NCBI GenBank assembly: GCA_964591175.1
Contig: CAZQAF010000110.1
Span: 1 to 9,176, forward strand
DNA length: 9,176 nucleotides
Source of the DNA: UBA11574 sp964591175
GTDB lineage: Bacteria; Desulfobacterota; Desulfobacteria; Desulfobacterales; UBA11574
Direction: 5' to 3'
The notes under the pieces are model-generated. The model saw only the letters and a program-made list of their open reading frames with translations. It was not told the origin of the DNA and searched no databases. The stretch's first letter is position 1, and every line of letters starts with the position of its first letter. Below, piece by piece: positions 1 through 7,786 of this stretch. A program made the position numbers and the translations under genes.

Positions 1-217
1 GGAACGCGAAAATTTTAACCGCAGGAACACATTGAGTATTTTGAGGATTAAAATTTGAGTGTGACCCCAGAGAAATAGGCTTCGCATTTCACGGGGCAGG
101 CGCAGAAACTTGTCCGCCTCAGGCGGATTGGGCAAAAAGGGGCGTTTTGCAAAGGTCTCGTGTCGGGGTCTTTTCCGCTAAGTTAAATCTTGACCCGGAA
201 AATCAGGCGTTTCATGT
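1..217. other. Non-coding leader region with two short inverted repeats
   Basis: No convincing coding frame is visible here on either strand. Two compact inverted repeats sit close together. The first is TCCGCCT-C-AGGCGGA at 113-127 (7-bp arms, one-base centre). The second is GCAAAA/TTTTGC at 132-137 and 145-150 with a 7-base loop. GACCCC (62-67) and GGGGTC (166-171) are also complementary and bracket both hairpins. The region may be an intergenic repeat, a remnant of a mobile element end, or a terminator for a gene left of the window. No U-tract follows the hairpins, so an intrinsic terminator is not well supported. Confidence 0.5.
113..127. repeat. GC-rich palindrome TCCGCCT-C-AGGCGGA
   Basis: A near-perfect palindrome with 7-bp arms around a single C. 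It sits in non-coding sequence about 90 bases before the SprT-like gene. Short palindromes of this kind are often scattered between genes in deltaproteobacterial genomes, but whether this one is repeated elsewhere cannot be seen from this window. Confidence 0.55.
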
Positions 218-775
218 ATGAGAAAAATGCCGACATTTGCAGAATTGAAAAATGAAGCAGCCAATGCTTTTGGGAATCTTGGCGCATGGGTCTATGATGA
301 GTGGAAAAGACTAAATGATGCCTTATTTTACGGCAAAAACGTTTCGGGCGCAATTGTCTGGAAAGAGACACACCAGGATCGCAGCCTCGGATACTACGAT
401 CACGCCGCGAATCTGATCGTTTTACATAATATCTTAATGCGTCCGATCTATCCGACCACCGGTCTTACATGGGAATCCCGCCGATTCAATACCAGAAAGA
501 TCAGTGATGTTCTTTTACATGAGATGATTCATCAGAGAATTCATCAGACCGGTGGATGGATGGGCGAAAACAGCCACAACAACACGCGGTTCGTCAATGA
601 AGTCAACAGGATCGCACATCTTCTTGGATTAAATATTAAGGCCAAGGTCATTGAATCAAAAACCCGCCATAATAAAAAAACCCCCGCCGCGGAATCCGAA
701 TCCTTGAGTTTAAAGGAGCTTTTCCACTTCCCTTATTTTTCCAGAAGCCCCAACTATTATTACGAACAATTTTAA
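218..775 (+). CDS. SprT-like zinc metalloprotein
   Basis: This 185-residue protein carries the zinc-metalloprotease signature HExxH as HEMIH (residues 101-105), with Glu102 as the expected catalytic base. A third putative zinc ligand, His120, follows in NSHNNTRFVNEVNRIA, the usual position for SprT-like domains. The N-terminal half (about 20-95) fits the SprT-like fold preceding the HExxH helix. The tail after residue 145 is basic and then aromatic, with no clear zinc-ribbon cysteines, so it lacks the C-terminal zinc ribbon of classical SprT. SprT-like proteins are related to the DNA-protein crosslink protease Spartan, but many bacterial members have no proven activity. No signal peptide is seen, so it is probably cytoplasmic. 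The start at 218 has no clear Shine-Dalgarno; ATG at 227 is an alternative. It stands alone and is convergent with the broken small gene that ends at 782. Confidence 0.85.
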   Translation: MRKMPTFAELKNEAANAFGNLGAWVYDEWKRLNDALFYGKNVSGAIVWKETHQDRSLGYYDHAANLIVLHNILMRPIYPTTGLTWESRRFNTRKISDVLLHEMIHQRIHQTGGWMGENSHNNTRFVNEVNRIAHLLGLNIKAKVIESKTRHNKKTPAAESESLSLKELFHFPYFSRSPNYYYEQF

Positions 776-781
776 TACCCT

Positions 782-1010
782 CTATGTATTGAACAATTGT
801 CGGACTTCGGTGGCATTCAACCCGATGGCGTCTGTCTCGGTATAACGTTTTTTCAAGATGCTCTCGATTTGCAATCGCTTGGCCTCGAAATCAGACGCTG
901 GCAGTTTTCTCGGAATGTATACGCCATCGCAAAAGATGAACTATTTTGGAAATGATTTCAGCGTCTTTGCTTCGGCTGATCATGATTGGAATCGATTTGA
1001 CTTCCGACAT
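782..1010 (-). pseudogene. Small unidentified gene with a single-base frameshift
   Basis: On the minus strand an ATG at 1010-1008 opens a frame that begins MSEVKSIPIMISRSKDAEI and runs to a stop shortly after the A-run at 931-934. From that run, the neighbouring frame continues as DGVYIPRKLPASDFEAKRLQ and goes on to a TAG at 784-782. Removing one base of the four-base run joins the two into an uninterrupted 75-residue protein. Both parts have normal soluble-protein composition; the second is helical and charged. The downstream frame has no plausible start of its own and is preceded by a stop. I do not recognise the family. It may be a true decayed gene, a homopolymer sequencing error, or less likely a programmed frameshift. 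It ends 6 bases from the stop of the SprT-like gene, in convergent orientation. Confidence 0.55.
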
Positions 1011-1133
1011 GGGTTATGATTGACTAATAAGGTTTTGGTTTTGCACCCTTTATTCCGGCAAACCGGGTTATCGGCCGTTGATTCAAAGACGTTTGATTGC
1101 CTGTCAAGGAATGCTTAGTATATGTATTAAGAT
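1011..1133. other. Divergent intergenic region before the ABC-F operon
   Basis: A short non-coding stretch between the minus-strand small gene and the ABC-F gene. It should hold the promoter of the three-gene block and possibly one for the small gene. The only visible candidate is the TTGATT/TAGTAT pair listed separately. No terminator or riboswitch-like structure is apparent. Confidence 0.5.
1093..1121 (+). promoter_or_regulatory. Candidate sigma70-type promoter of the ABC-F operon
   Basis: TTGATT (1093-1098) and TAGTAT (1116-1121) are separated by exactly 17 bases, each matching 4 of 6 consensus positions. Transcription would begin near 1128, only about six bases before the ABC-F ATG, so the mRNA would be nearly leaderless. 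This agrees with the absence of a Shine-Dalgarno before that ATG, but it is a consensus-only prediction. Confidence 0.3.
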
Positions 1134-2999
1134 ATGATAACCGTTGAAAATCTAACAAAAAGCTACGGCACGGAGGTGCTCTTCGACAAAGCTGGTTTTA
1201 AGCTGAACCCTAAAGAAAAGATTGGGGTCGTCGGTCGAAACGGACACGGAAAAACCACTCTTTTTCGACTCATCACCGGACAAATCCCTTCTGATTCGGG
1301 AGACATCGTCATTCCCAAACATTACCGGATCGGTTATGTTCGACAGGAGGTTGAATTTACAAAAAATACAGTGATAGCAGAGGCGATGACCGGGCTTCGC
1401 GAAGACGAAAAAGAGTACCAATGGAAAGCCGAGGAAATACTTTCGGGCCTCGGGTTTTTAAAAGAAGATTTCGAACGACCTCCTGAAGAATTTTCAGGGG
1501 GGTTTCAGGTTCGCCTGAATCTTGCAAAAGTGCTGGTTTCCGAACCTGATTTGCTGCTTTTGGACGAACCCACCAATTATCTCGACATCACCTCCATCCG
1601 CTGGGTGGAGCGTTACCTGATCCGTTGGCCTCGCGAACTCATGCTGATCACACACGACCGGAACCTGATGGACAAGGTGATTTCACACACCCTCGGGATT
1701 TATCGCCGAAAGATCAAAAAGCTGAACGGAAATACCGAAAAATATTATGCACAAATCGCCCAGGATGAGGAGATTTACGAAAAGACCCGCCTGAACGACG
1801 AACGGCGACAAAAGGAGATAAAGCTGTTTATCAACCGGTTCAGAGCCAAAGCAAGGCTGGCGAATCTGGTTCAGTCACGTATCAAGACACTGTCTAAAAT
1901 GGAAAAAAAAGAAAAGCTGGAACGGATGAAGGCACTTGATTTTTCATTTCGAAGCGCCCCGTTTCCTAAGAAAGACGTTATGAAGATTCGAGACGTTTCC
2001 TTTTCATACGACCCCGAAAAACCGTTGATCAGAGATTTTAACTTTTATGCAAGGGCCGGAGAACGGATCTGTGTGGTCGGAAAAAACGGTAAAGGCAAAA
2101 CAACACTTTTAAGGCTGATGGCAGGGGTACTCAAACCCGACAAGGGCAACATCACACTGAACCCATCGGTCAGACAAGGATATTTTGAACAGAGCAATGT
2201 CGGGAATTTGGATAGATCGAAAACCGTTGAAGAAGAGGTCCTCTTCTCGCACCCGGATATCGACCGCCAACAGGCAAGGACGATCTGCGGCGCAATGATG
2301 TTTGACGGCGATGCTGCTTTGAAAAAAATCGCGGTTCTATCCGGTGGAGAAAAAAGCCGGGTGATTCTTGGCAAACTTCTCGTTACGCCGGTGAACCTTT
2401 TGCTTCTCGATGAACCCACCAACCATCTGGACATGGAATCGTGCGATGCAATGCTTGCCGCCATCGACAGTTTTGACGGCACGGTCATCATGGTAACGCA
2501 TAACGAGATGTTCCTGCACGCGCTTGCCGAGCGCCTCATCGTATTTCAGAATCACGGCATCCAGGTGTTCGACGGGGGATACCAGCGGTTTCTGGAAAAA
2601 GGCGGATGGGCGGACGAAACAGACCCTTTAAGAGCCGCTTCCGAAAAGGTCGATCACGGTGAATCGACGGTGAAGTTGACCAAGAAAGAAAAAAGGCGGA
2701 TACGTTCCGCATTTATTGCCGACCGGTCCAAAGCCCTCAAGCCCTTGGAGCAGCGTATTTTAAGTATTGAAAACCGTATCGAAAAATATGAAAATGAACT
2801 CAATGCACTCAATGCGGATATGATGGCCGCTTCACAGGCCGGCGACGGCGAGAAGATCGGCGCGATCTCTCGATCCATCCATCGCTGCCAATCGGCCATC
2901 GATGTCCTCTTTGACGAACTTGAGCAATCCACGGCCAATCTTGAAGAGAAAAAGGCTGAATTTGAAAAAAAACGAGACCATCTAGAATTGGGAGTTTGA
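1134..2999 (+). CDS. ABC-F family ATP-binding protein
   Basis: A 621-residue soluble protein with two ABC ATPase domains and no membrane segments, which is the ABC-F layout. Domain 1 has Walker A GRNGHGKT (34-41), signature FSGGF (120-124), Walker B LLLLDEP with catalytic Glu145, and switch His174. Domain 2 has Walker A GKNGKGKT (316-323), signature LSGGE (402-406) and Walker B LLLLDEP with Glu427. The charged helical linker between them (about 205-290) corresponds to the P-site tRNA interaction motif, which in characterised ABC-F proteins reaches into the ribosomal E site. The last 90 residues form a charged coiled coil like those of Uup- and YheS-type members. The likely role is as a cytoplasmic translation factor acting on ribosomes rather than a transporter; the exact subfamily is not clear. 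The ATG at 1134 is the first start after an in-frame TAA at 1128-1130 and lacks a clear ribosome binding site. The gene leads a tight block with dfsP and hrpA. Confidence 0.93.
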   Translation: MITVENLTKSYGTEVLFDKAGFKLNPKEKIGVVGRNGHGKTTLFRLITGQIPSDSGDIVIPKHYRIGYVRQEVEFTKNTVIAEAMTGLREDEKEYQWKAEEILSGLGFLKEDFERPPEEFSGGFQVRLNLAKVLVSEPDLLLLDEPTNYLDITSIRWVERYLIRWPRELMLITHDRNLMDKVISHTLGIYRRKIKKLNGNTEKYYAQIAQDEEIYEKTRLNDERRQKEIKLFINRFRAKARLANLVQSRIKTLSKMEKKEKLERMKALDFSFRSAPFPKKDVMKIRDVSFSYDPEKPLIRDFNFYARAGERICVVGKNGKGKTTLLRLMAGVLKPDKGNITLNPSVRQGYFEQSNVGNLDRSKTVEEEVLFSHPDIDRQQARTICGAMMFDGDAALKKIAVLSGGEKSRVILGKLLVTPVNLLLLDEPTNHLDMESCDAMLAAIDSFDGTVIMVTHNEMFLHALAERLIVFQNHGIQVFDGGYQRFLEKGGWADETDPLRAASEKVDHGESTVKLTKKEKRRIRSAFIADRSKALKPLEQRILSIENRIEKYENELNALNADMMAASQAGDGEKIGAISRSIHRCQSAIDVLFDELEQSTANLEEKKAEFEKKRDHLELGV

Positions 3000-3008
3000 A
3001 TACGGATC

Positions 3009-3713
3009 ATGAAAAAAGATTTTGAATGTGCAAGCGGCATGGCATCAAAAACGCAAGGATTGAAACCGGCCGCCGATCCGCAAAAAATTTTGGTTTTCCA
3101 ACAAAATCACAGCGGCGAAAAAAAAATAGAAGGCATTCGGCAATACGGCGGCAAGCGTTTTACCGTGGAAGTGGTGTCCATCGACGAAGCGCTGCCCGAA
3201 ATTATCGACGATACCACGAAATACATTCCCCGAAACTTTCAGGCGGACCTGGTTCTGGACTATTTGAAACATCCGGACCTGTCCCATGACCTTGCCGTGC
3301 GTTGTCGTGACAAAAACATCCCTGTGGTGGCTTCCGGCAAAAAGTTACGCATCAAAGGCACACTAACGCCGCCCACGTGATGCGGTCTCTCCAGGCAGGT
3401 CTGCCTGGGTGACTACGGAAACATGTTCGGCATGCCGGAGTTCATCGTAACGGTCTCAAAAGGCCGTATCGATCGCATTGAAGTGGTTCGCGGGGCGCCC
3501 TGCAAAGCCACCTGGGAGGCGGCGCGGCGCATCCAAGGGCTTACCGTCAAAGAAGCGCCGGTGCGAATCGGTCTGGAAGTGCAATATTTCTGCGTGGCGG
3601 ATCCTTCGGCATGGGACCCGATTTCCGGTAAAAGTTCGGTGCATCTGGCCGGTGAATTTCACAGGGCCGCGCTGATTAAGGCCTTGAAACGGACATGCAA
3701 AGGTGCGTGTTGA
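3009..3713 (+). CDS. dfsP: DUF166 family selenoprotein (DfsP), TGA read as Sec124
   Basis: An ordinary ORF reading gives two pieces, 3009-3380 and 3423-3713, but both lie in one frame and are interrupted only by TGA at 3378-3380. Read through, they give 234 residues with the local sequence TPPT-Sec-CGLSRQVCLGDYGN. The N-terminal half (about 26-120) begins KILVFQQNHSGEKKIEGIRQYGG and holds the DUF166 features DALPEIIDD-like and ADLVLDYLKHPDL. The C-terminal half has GMPEF, a conserved GAPCKAT (Cys165), GLEVQYFC (Cys195) and HLAGEFHRAAL (His212, His218). These features together are those of a single intact DUF166 domain. Sec124 is next to Cys125, with Cys132 close by, suggesting a redox or metal-binding site. 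A SECIS-like hairpin follows the TGA. From memory this family is annotated in databases as '(seleno)protein DfsP'; no biochemical function is known to me. The start is uncertain: ATG 3009 has only a distant GGAG, and ATG 3039 would remove ten residues before the domain. It lies 9 bases after the ABC-F gene and 15 before hrpA. Confidence 0.88.
3378..3410 (+). promoter_or_regulatory. Bacterial SECIS element with Sec-encoding TGA
   Basis: TGA (3378-3380) is followed by a hairpin with arms CCAGGC (3391-3396) and GCCTGG (3403-3408) closing the loop AGGTCT (3397-3402). The outer A and T of the loop are flanked by perfect pairing; the arm can be drawn as 8 bp with a minimal apex. The GGT of the apex begins 17 bases after the TGA. 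In Escherichia coli fdhF the SECIS loop is also AGGUCU and its GGU lies 18 bases after the UGA, so sequence and spacing agree closely. In bacteria this hairpin recruits SelB carrying Sec-tRNA at the ribosome. The bulged U known in the fdhF upper stem is not evident here, although an unpaired U could form lower on the 3' side. Confidence 0.88.
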
Positions 3714-3728
3714 GGATATGCGTCTGTA

Positions 3729-6700
3729 ATGGGCTTGCTAAAAAAAATCGAGTCTCTGTTACCAAAGGCCCTGATTGCAGACAGATACGCCGTTGGTCAT
3801 GAAATCATGCTCATGAAACGGCGGAAAGGAAAAACGCCGTCTGATGATATCATTCACCGGCGACTGATTCGTATCGAAAAAAGGCTTCAAAGATCTATCA
3901 ACAAAAGAGCCTGGCGTAAAGCACACCGGCCTGAACCGGTCTACAACGACGCACTCCCCATCCTGTCCAAAAAAGACGACATCATCGAGGCCGTCAAGAC
4001 CCATCCGGTGGTAATCATATCCGGCGAAACCGGTTCAGGAAAAACCACGCAGATACCGAAATTCTGCCTTGCGGCAGGCCGCGGGATCGACGGAAAGATC
4101 GGCTGCACCCAACCCAGAAGAATCGCCGCAATAACGGTCTCCCAACGGATCGCCGAAGAACTCGGAGAAGAGACCGGAAAGTCCGTCGGCTATAAGATCA
4201 GGTTCAAAGACAAGACGAGTCCCAATGGCTTTATCAAGATCATGACCGACGGGTTGCTTTTGGCCGAAGCTCAAAGCGACCCGGGCCTGCATGAATACGA
4301 TACCATCATTGTGGACGAAGCCCATGAAAGAAGTCTGAATATCGATTTTATTCTGGGTCTGCTGAAGACGCTGCTGACAAAACGAAAAGACCTCAAGCTG
4401 ATTATCACCTCGGCTACCATCGACACCGAGAAATTTTCAAAGGCTTTTGATCATGCGCCGGTGATCGAAGTGTCCGGCCGCATGTATCCGGTAGAAGTGC
4501 GGTACTTACCCCAGGACACATCCGTTGAAAACGACGATGTACAAACCCATGTTGAAACAACCGTCCGCGAACTGAACCGCCTTTTTAAAGAAACGAACTC
4601 CGGAGATGTTCTGATTTTCATGCCCACGGAAGCCGATATTCGTGAAACCTGCGAGCTCATCAAGGCAAAGAATTTCCGTCACACGGATATCCTGCCGCTT
4701 TTTGCCAGGTTGTCGGCATCCGAGCAATCCCGGGTTTTTTCACGGGGTACGGGTAGAAAAATTATCGTCGCCACCAATATCGCCGAAACCTCCCTCACCA
4801 TACCCGGCATTAAATACGTTATCGATACGGGACTTGCACGAATATCCCATTATATGCCGAGGATGAGAATCACGGCCCTTCCGGTTGAGGGCATATCCAA
4901 AAGCAGCGCCGATCAGCGAAAAGGCAGATGCGGCCGCATGGAAAACGGCGTGTGCATCCGGCTGTTTTCCGAAAGCGACTTCGAAAACCGGCCGCTGTTC
5001 ACTTCGCCCGAAATATTACGGGCCAACCTCGCAGAGGTTATTCTGCGAATGATTTCCCTGAATCTGGGGGAGATATCGAATTTTCCTTTTATCGACAAAC
5101 CGCCGGCAAAAAGCATCCGGGACGGATTCGATCTCCTTTACGAGCTGGGCGCCATTGTTCCCGAGTCAAACCGCAAACCCAAAAAGGCCCGCCGCTTTTC
5201 ACTGACGAAAAAAGGCGAACTCATGGCGAAGATGCCCATCGATCCAAGGCTGTCGCGAATGCTTATTGAAGCTCGGGACGAGGGGTGCCTTGAAGAAATA
5301 ATGGTGATCGCCGCTGCCCTCAGTATCCAGGATCCCCGTGAACGGCCCGCTGAAAAAGCCCGGGAAGCGGATCAGGCCCAGAAAGCATTTTGTGATCCTT
5401 CTTCCGATTTTATCACGCTGCTCAATATTTGGAATACCTATCAACAGGTTTTGAAAGAAGAAAAAACAACCGGCCGCGTTAAAAAATTCTGCAAAAATCA
5501 CTATCTTTCCTTCAAGCGGATGCGCGAATGGCGGGATATCCATACCCAGCTTTCCGATGCGATGACAGAATATCGACTGAAGTATACAAAAAATACCGCA
5601 AAAAAGCACACCCCGGATCACGTTTCCCGCCCCTGCCAAAAATCTAAAAGCCTGATTCCGGATACTGAATTCAGTCGTCTTTACACCGCCATACACAAAT
5701 CCATTTTAAGCGGCTTTTTGTCCAACATCGCCGTTAAAAAAGAAAAAAACATTTTTCAGGCGCCAAAAGGAAAAGAGGTGATGATTTTTCCGGGATCGAC
5801 CTTATTCAACACGGCGAAAGAATGGATCGTTGCAGCGGAATGGGTCGAGACATCGCGTCTGTTCGCCAGGACCTGTGCAAATATCGACAGCGCATGGCTG
5901 GAAAACCTCGCTGGAGACTTATGCAAGCGCACATATCTTCACCCCCACTGGGAAAGGAAAAAAGGTCTGGTCACGGCTTACGAACAGGTCAGTCTTTTCG
6001 GCCTCGTGATTATCCCCAAGCGGCAGGTTCCTTATGGCAACATCGATCCTGACCGCGCAACGGAAATTTTTATTCAAAACGCGCTGATCGACGGTGATAT
6101 CAATGAAACGCTTGACTTTTTGCTTCACAATCAAAATCTCATCGACGACGTCAGGAATTTAGAGGACCGGATTCGTAGAAGAGATATTCTGGTCAGCGAG
6201 GCGCAGTTGTTCGATTTTTATAACCGACGACTCAAAAATTGTTACGATGTCAGAACATTGAAGGCGTATATCAAACAAAATAACAGTGACGAATGTCTTC
6301 GTATGAAACCCGAAGACATCAGCCGGTATGACCCGGATGAAAAAGAGCTGTCCCGTTTCCCGGACCGGCTCGACCTTGGGCATCTGAGCCTTGACTGCGC
6401 GTATCGCTTCGATCCCGGAAATCCCGATGACGGCGTCACCGTGAACATTCCCGACGCCATGGCCGGTTCCGTGCCCCATGAAACACTCGAATGGCTGGTG
6501 CCCGGCCTGTACAAAGAAAAAATCACCGCACTGATCAAGGGGCTTCCCAAAACATATCGAAAAAAACTGGTCCCTGTGGCCGATACCGTGGATATTGTCA
6601 TCGATGAAATGCCCAAGACCCGGACCTCCTTAATCACGGCCCTGGGCAATTTTATCTTTACCCGTTTCAACATCGATATTCCGGCATCCGTCTGGCCGGA

Positions 6701-7757
6701 TGATCTTCTGCCGGATCATCTGAAAATGCGGATATCGATCACCGACGCAAAAGGGAAAGAACTCTCCTCCGGCAGAGATCCGACGCTGCTGAGCCGTCGG
6801 ATTTCAAACAAAGGACCGGCGATGGCGCCGCCTGAATTAGACGCTGCAAAAAAAATATGGGAACGAGACGGCCTCGTTGACTGGGATTTTTCGGATTTAC
6901 CCGACAGCGTCGAATTAAAAGGCATGGATACACCAAAATGGCCGGCATATCCCGGGCTTCAAAAATCCGGTGAAAAGGGAAAAGGCGTCAATCTGCGGCT
7001 CTTCTTAAACCGGGAAACCGCCCTGTCATCTCACAAAGAGGGGGTCGCTGCTCTCTTTTCCCTTTATTTATCAAAGGATTTAAAATTTTTAAAAAAAGCG
7101 CTGAAATTGCCTAAAAATATGGACAAAGCAGCGGATTACTTCGGTGGATCAGCCTGCTTTGAAAAAAGGATGGTTGAACGCATCATCAAAAACTTATTTT
7201 TCAAAAACATCCGCACCAAAAACGCTTACTATTCGCATGCCGATGCTGCAGCCCGGTCCATGCATCTTGAAGGCCGGAAACTCTTGGCGCTCAGCCTGCC
7301 GGTTCTCAAGTCCTATCACGAAGCCCGAACCGCCCTTTATTCTTTTGAGGTAACGCACAAGACCAATCCTGTGGTTTTACAATTTTTAAAAGGGATAAGA
7401 ACCGAGCTTTCAAAATTAATACCTGAAAATTTCATTGACCTATATGATCCCGAACGTCTGGTGCATCTTGTCCGTTATATGAAAGCGCTTGTGATTCGTG
7501 CGGAACGGGGCATGGTCGATCTCGAAAAAGATCGGACAAAATCGGATGCCGTAGCCGTGTTTACCGACAGACTGAATCGACTTCTGAAAGGACTTTCCGA
7601 ATCCGCTTCCGAAGAAAAGAAAGCCGCCGTCGAAGCGCTTTACTGGCTGATTGAAGAATATAAAGTATCGATTTTTGCGCAGGAACTTAAAACATCGGTT
7701 CCGGTTTCAAATAAACGGATAGAAGACAAGCTCAAAGAGATCGAAAGGATGGGATAA
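3729..7757 (+). CDS. hrpA: ATP-dependent RNA helicase HrpA (DEAH box)
   Basis: A 1342-residue protein, close to the roughly 1300 residues of Escherichia coli HrpA. The helicase core shows Walker A GETGSGKT (99-106), motif II DEAH (196-199), motif III SAT (228-230) and motif VI QRKGRCGR (396-403). A winged-helix/HA2 ratchet region follows (about 455-560), then an OB-fold-like segment (about 650-740) and the long DUF3418 C-terminal domain (about 740-1335) that is typical of HrpA and separates it from the shorter HrpB. HrpA unwinds structured RNA using ATP; in E. coli it has been linked to mRNA processing and to resolving stalled ribosomes. The stretch around 615-650 (KNTAKKHTPDHVSRP and following) is Lys/Ser-rich and looks like a lineage-specific insertion. 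The ATG at 3729 has AGGA about 12 bases upstream, a long but usable spacing. The gene is last in the block with the ABC-F gene and dfsP, and its 3' end is intact before the scaffold gap. Confidence 0.95.
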   Translation: MGLLKKIESLLPKALIADRYAVGHEIMLMKRRKGKTPSDDIIHRRLIRIEKRLQRSINKRAWRKAHRPEPVYNDALPILSKKDDIIEAVKTHPVVIISGETGSGKTTQIPKFCLAAGRGIDGKIGCTQPRRIAAITVSQRIAEELGEETGKSVGYKIRFKDKTSPNGFIKIMTDGLLLAEAQSDPGLHEYDTIIVDEAHERSLNIDFILGLLKTLLTKRKDLKLIITSATIDTEKFSKAFDHAPVIEVSGRMYPVEVRYLPQDTSVENDDVQTHVETTVRELNRLFKETNSGDVLIFMPTEADIRETCELIKAKNFRHTDILPLFARLSASEQSRVFSRGTGRKIIVATNIAETSLTIPGIKYVIDTGLARISHYMPRMRITALPVEGISKSSADQRKGRCGRMENGVCIRLFSESDFENRPLFTSPEILRANLAEVILRMISLNLGEISNFPFIDKPPAKSIRDGFDLLYELGAIVPESNRKPKKARRFSLTKKGELMAKMPIDPRLSRMLIEARDEGCLEEIMVIAAALSIQDPRERPAEKAREADQAQKAFCDPSSDFITLLNIWNTYQQVLKEEKTTGRVKKFCKNHYLSFKRMREWRDIHTQLSDAMTEYRLKYTKNTAKKHTPDHVSRPCQKSKSLIPDTEFSRLYTAIHKSILSGFLSNIAVKKEKNIFQAPKGKEVMIFPGSTLFNTAKEWIVAAEWVETSRLFARTCANIDSAWLENLAGDLCKRTYLHPHWERKKGLVTAYEQVSLFGLVIIPKRQVPYGNIDPDRATEIFIQNALIDGDINETLDFLLHNQNLIDDVRNLEDRIRRRDILVSEAQLFDFYNRRLKNCYDVRTLKAYIKQNNSDECLRMKPEDISRYDPDEKELSRFPDRLDLGHLSLDCAYRFDPGNPDDGVTVNIPDAMAGSVPHETLEWLVPGLYKEKITALIKGLPKTYRKKLVPVADTVDIVIDEMPKTRTSLITALGNFIFTRFNIDIPASVWPDDLLPDHLKMRISITDAKGKELSSGRDPTLLSRRISNKGPAMAPPELDAAKKIWERDGLVDWDFSDLPDSVELKGMDTPKWPAYPGLQKSGEKGKGVNLRLFLNRETALSSHKEGVAALFSLYLSKDLKFLKKALKLPKNMDKAADYFGGSACFEKRMVERIIKNLFFKNIRTKNAYYSHADAAARSMHLEGRKLLALSLPVLKSYHEARTALYSFEVTHKTNPVVLQFLKGIRTELSKLIPENFIDLYDPERLVHLVRYMKALVIRAERGMVDLEKDRTKSDAVAVFTDRLNRLLKGLSESASEEKKAAVEALYWLIEEYKVSIFAQELKTSVPVSNKRIEDKLKEIERMG

Positions 7758-7763
7758 AGTAAA

Positions 7764-7786
7764 AATCCCAAATCTCAAATTCCAAA
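7764..7786. repeat. Heptamer tandem repeat AATYYCA, cut by assembly gap
   Basis: Immediately after hrpA there are three head-to-tail copies of AATYYCA (AATCCCA at 7764, AATCTCA at 7771, AATTCCA at 7778), then AA before the N run. The array therefore appears to continue into the gap, and its low complexity probably caused the assembly break. Its full length and right edge are unknown; the sequence on the other side of the gap does not show the repeat. Confidence 0.7.

Noticed and set aside
2045..2539. A 164-codon open frame on the minus strand inside the ABC-F gene
   Set aside because: It is antisense to conserved ATPase motifs, Ser/Arg-rich in composition, and shows no recognisable domain; it is a shadow frame.
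2997..3009. In-frame TGA joining the ABC-F gene to dfsP as a further Sec or read-through fusion
   Set aside because: The two genes share a frame by chance. No hairpin with a GGT apex follows this TGA, and the ABC-F protein already ends normally with its coiled coil.
3711..3729. Read-through of the dfsP stop TGA into hrpA
   Set aside because: Although in frame, no SECIS-like structure follows, and the DUF166 domain and HrpA are each complete.
5199..5696. A 165-codon open frame on the minus strand inside hrpA
   Set aside because: It is antisense to the conserved HrpA reading frame, with no motif and no ribosome binding site evidence.
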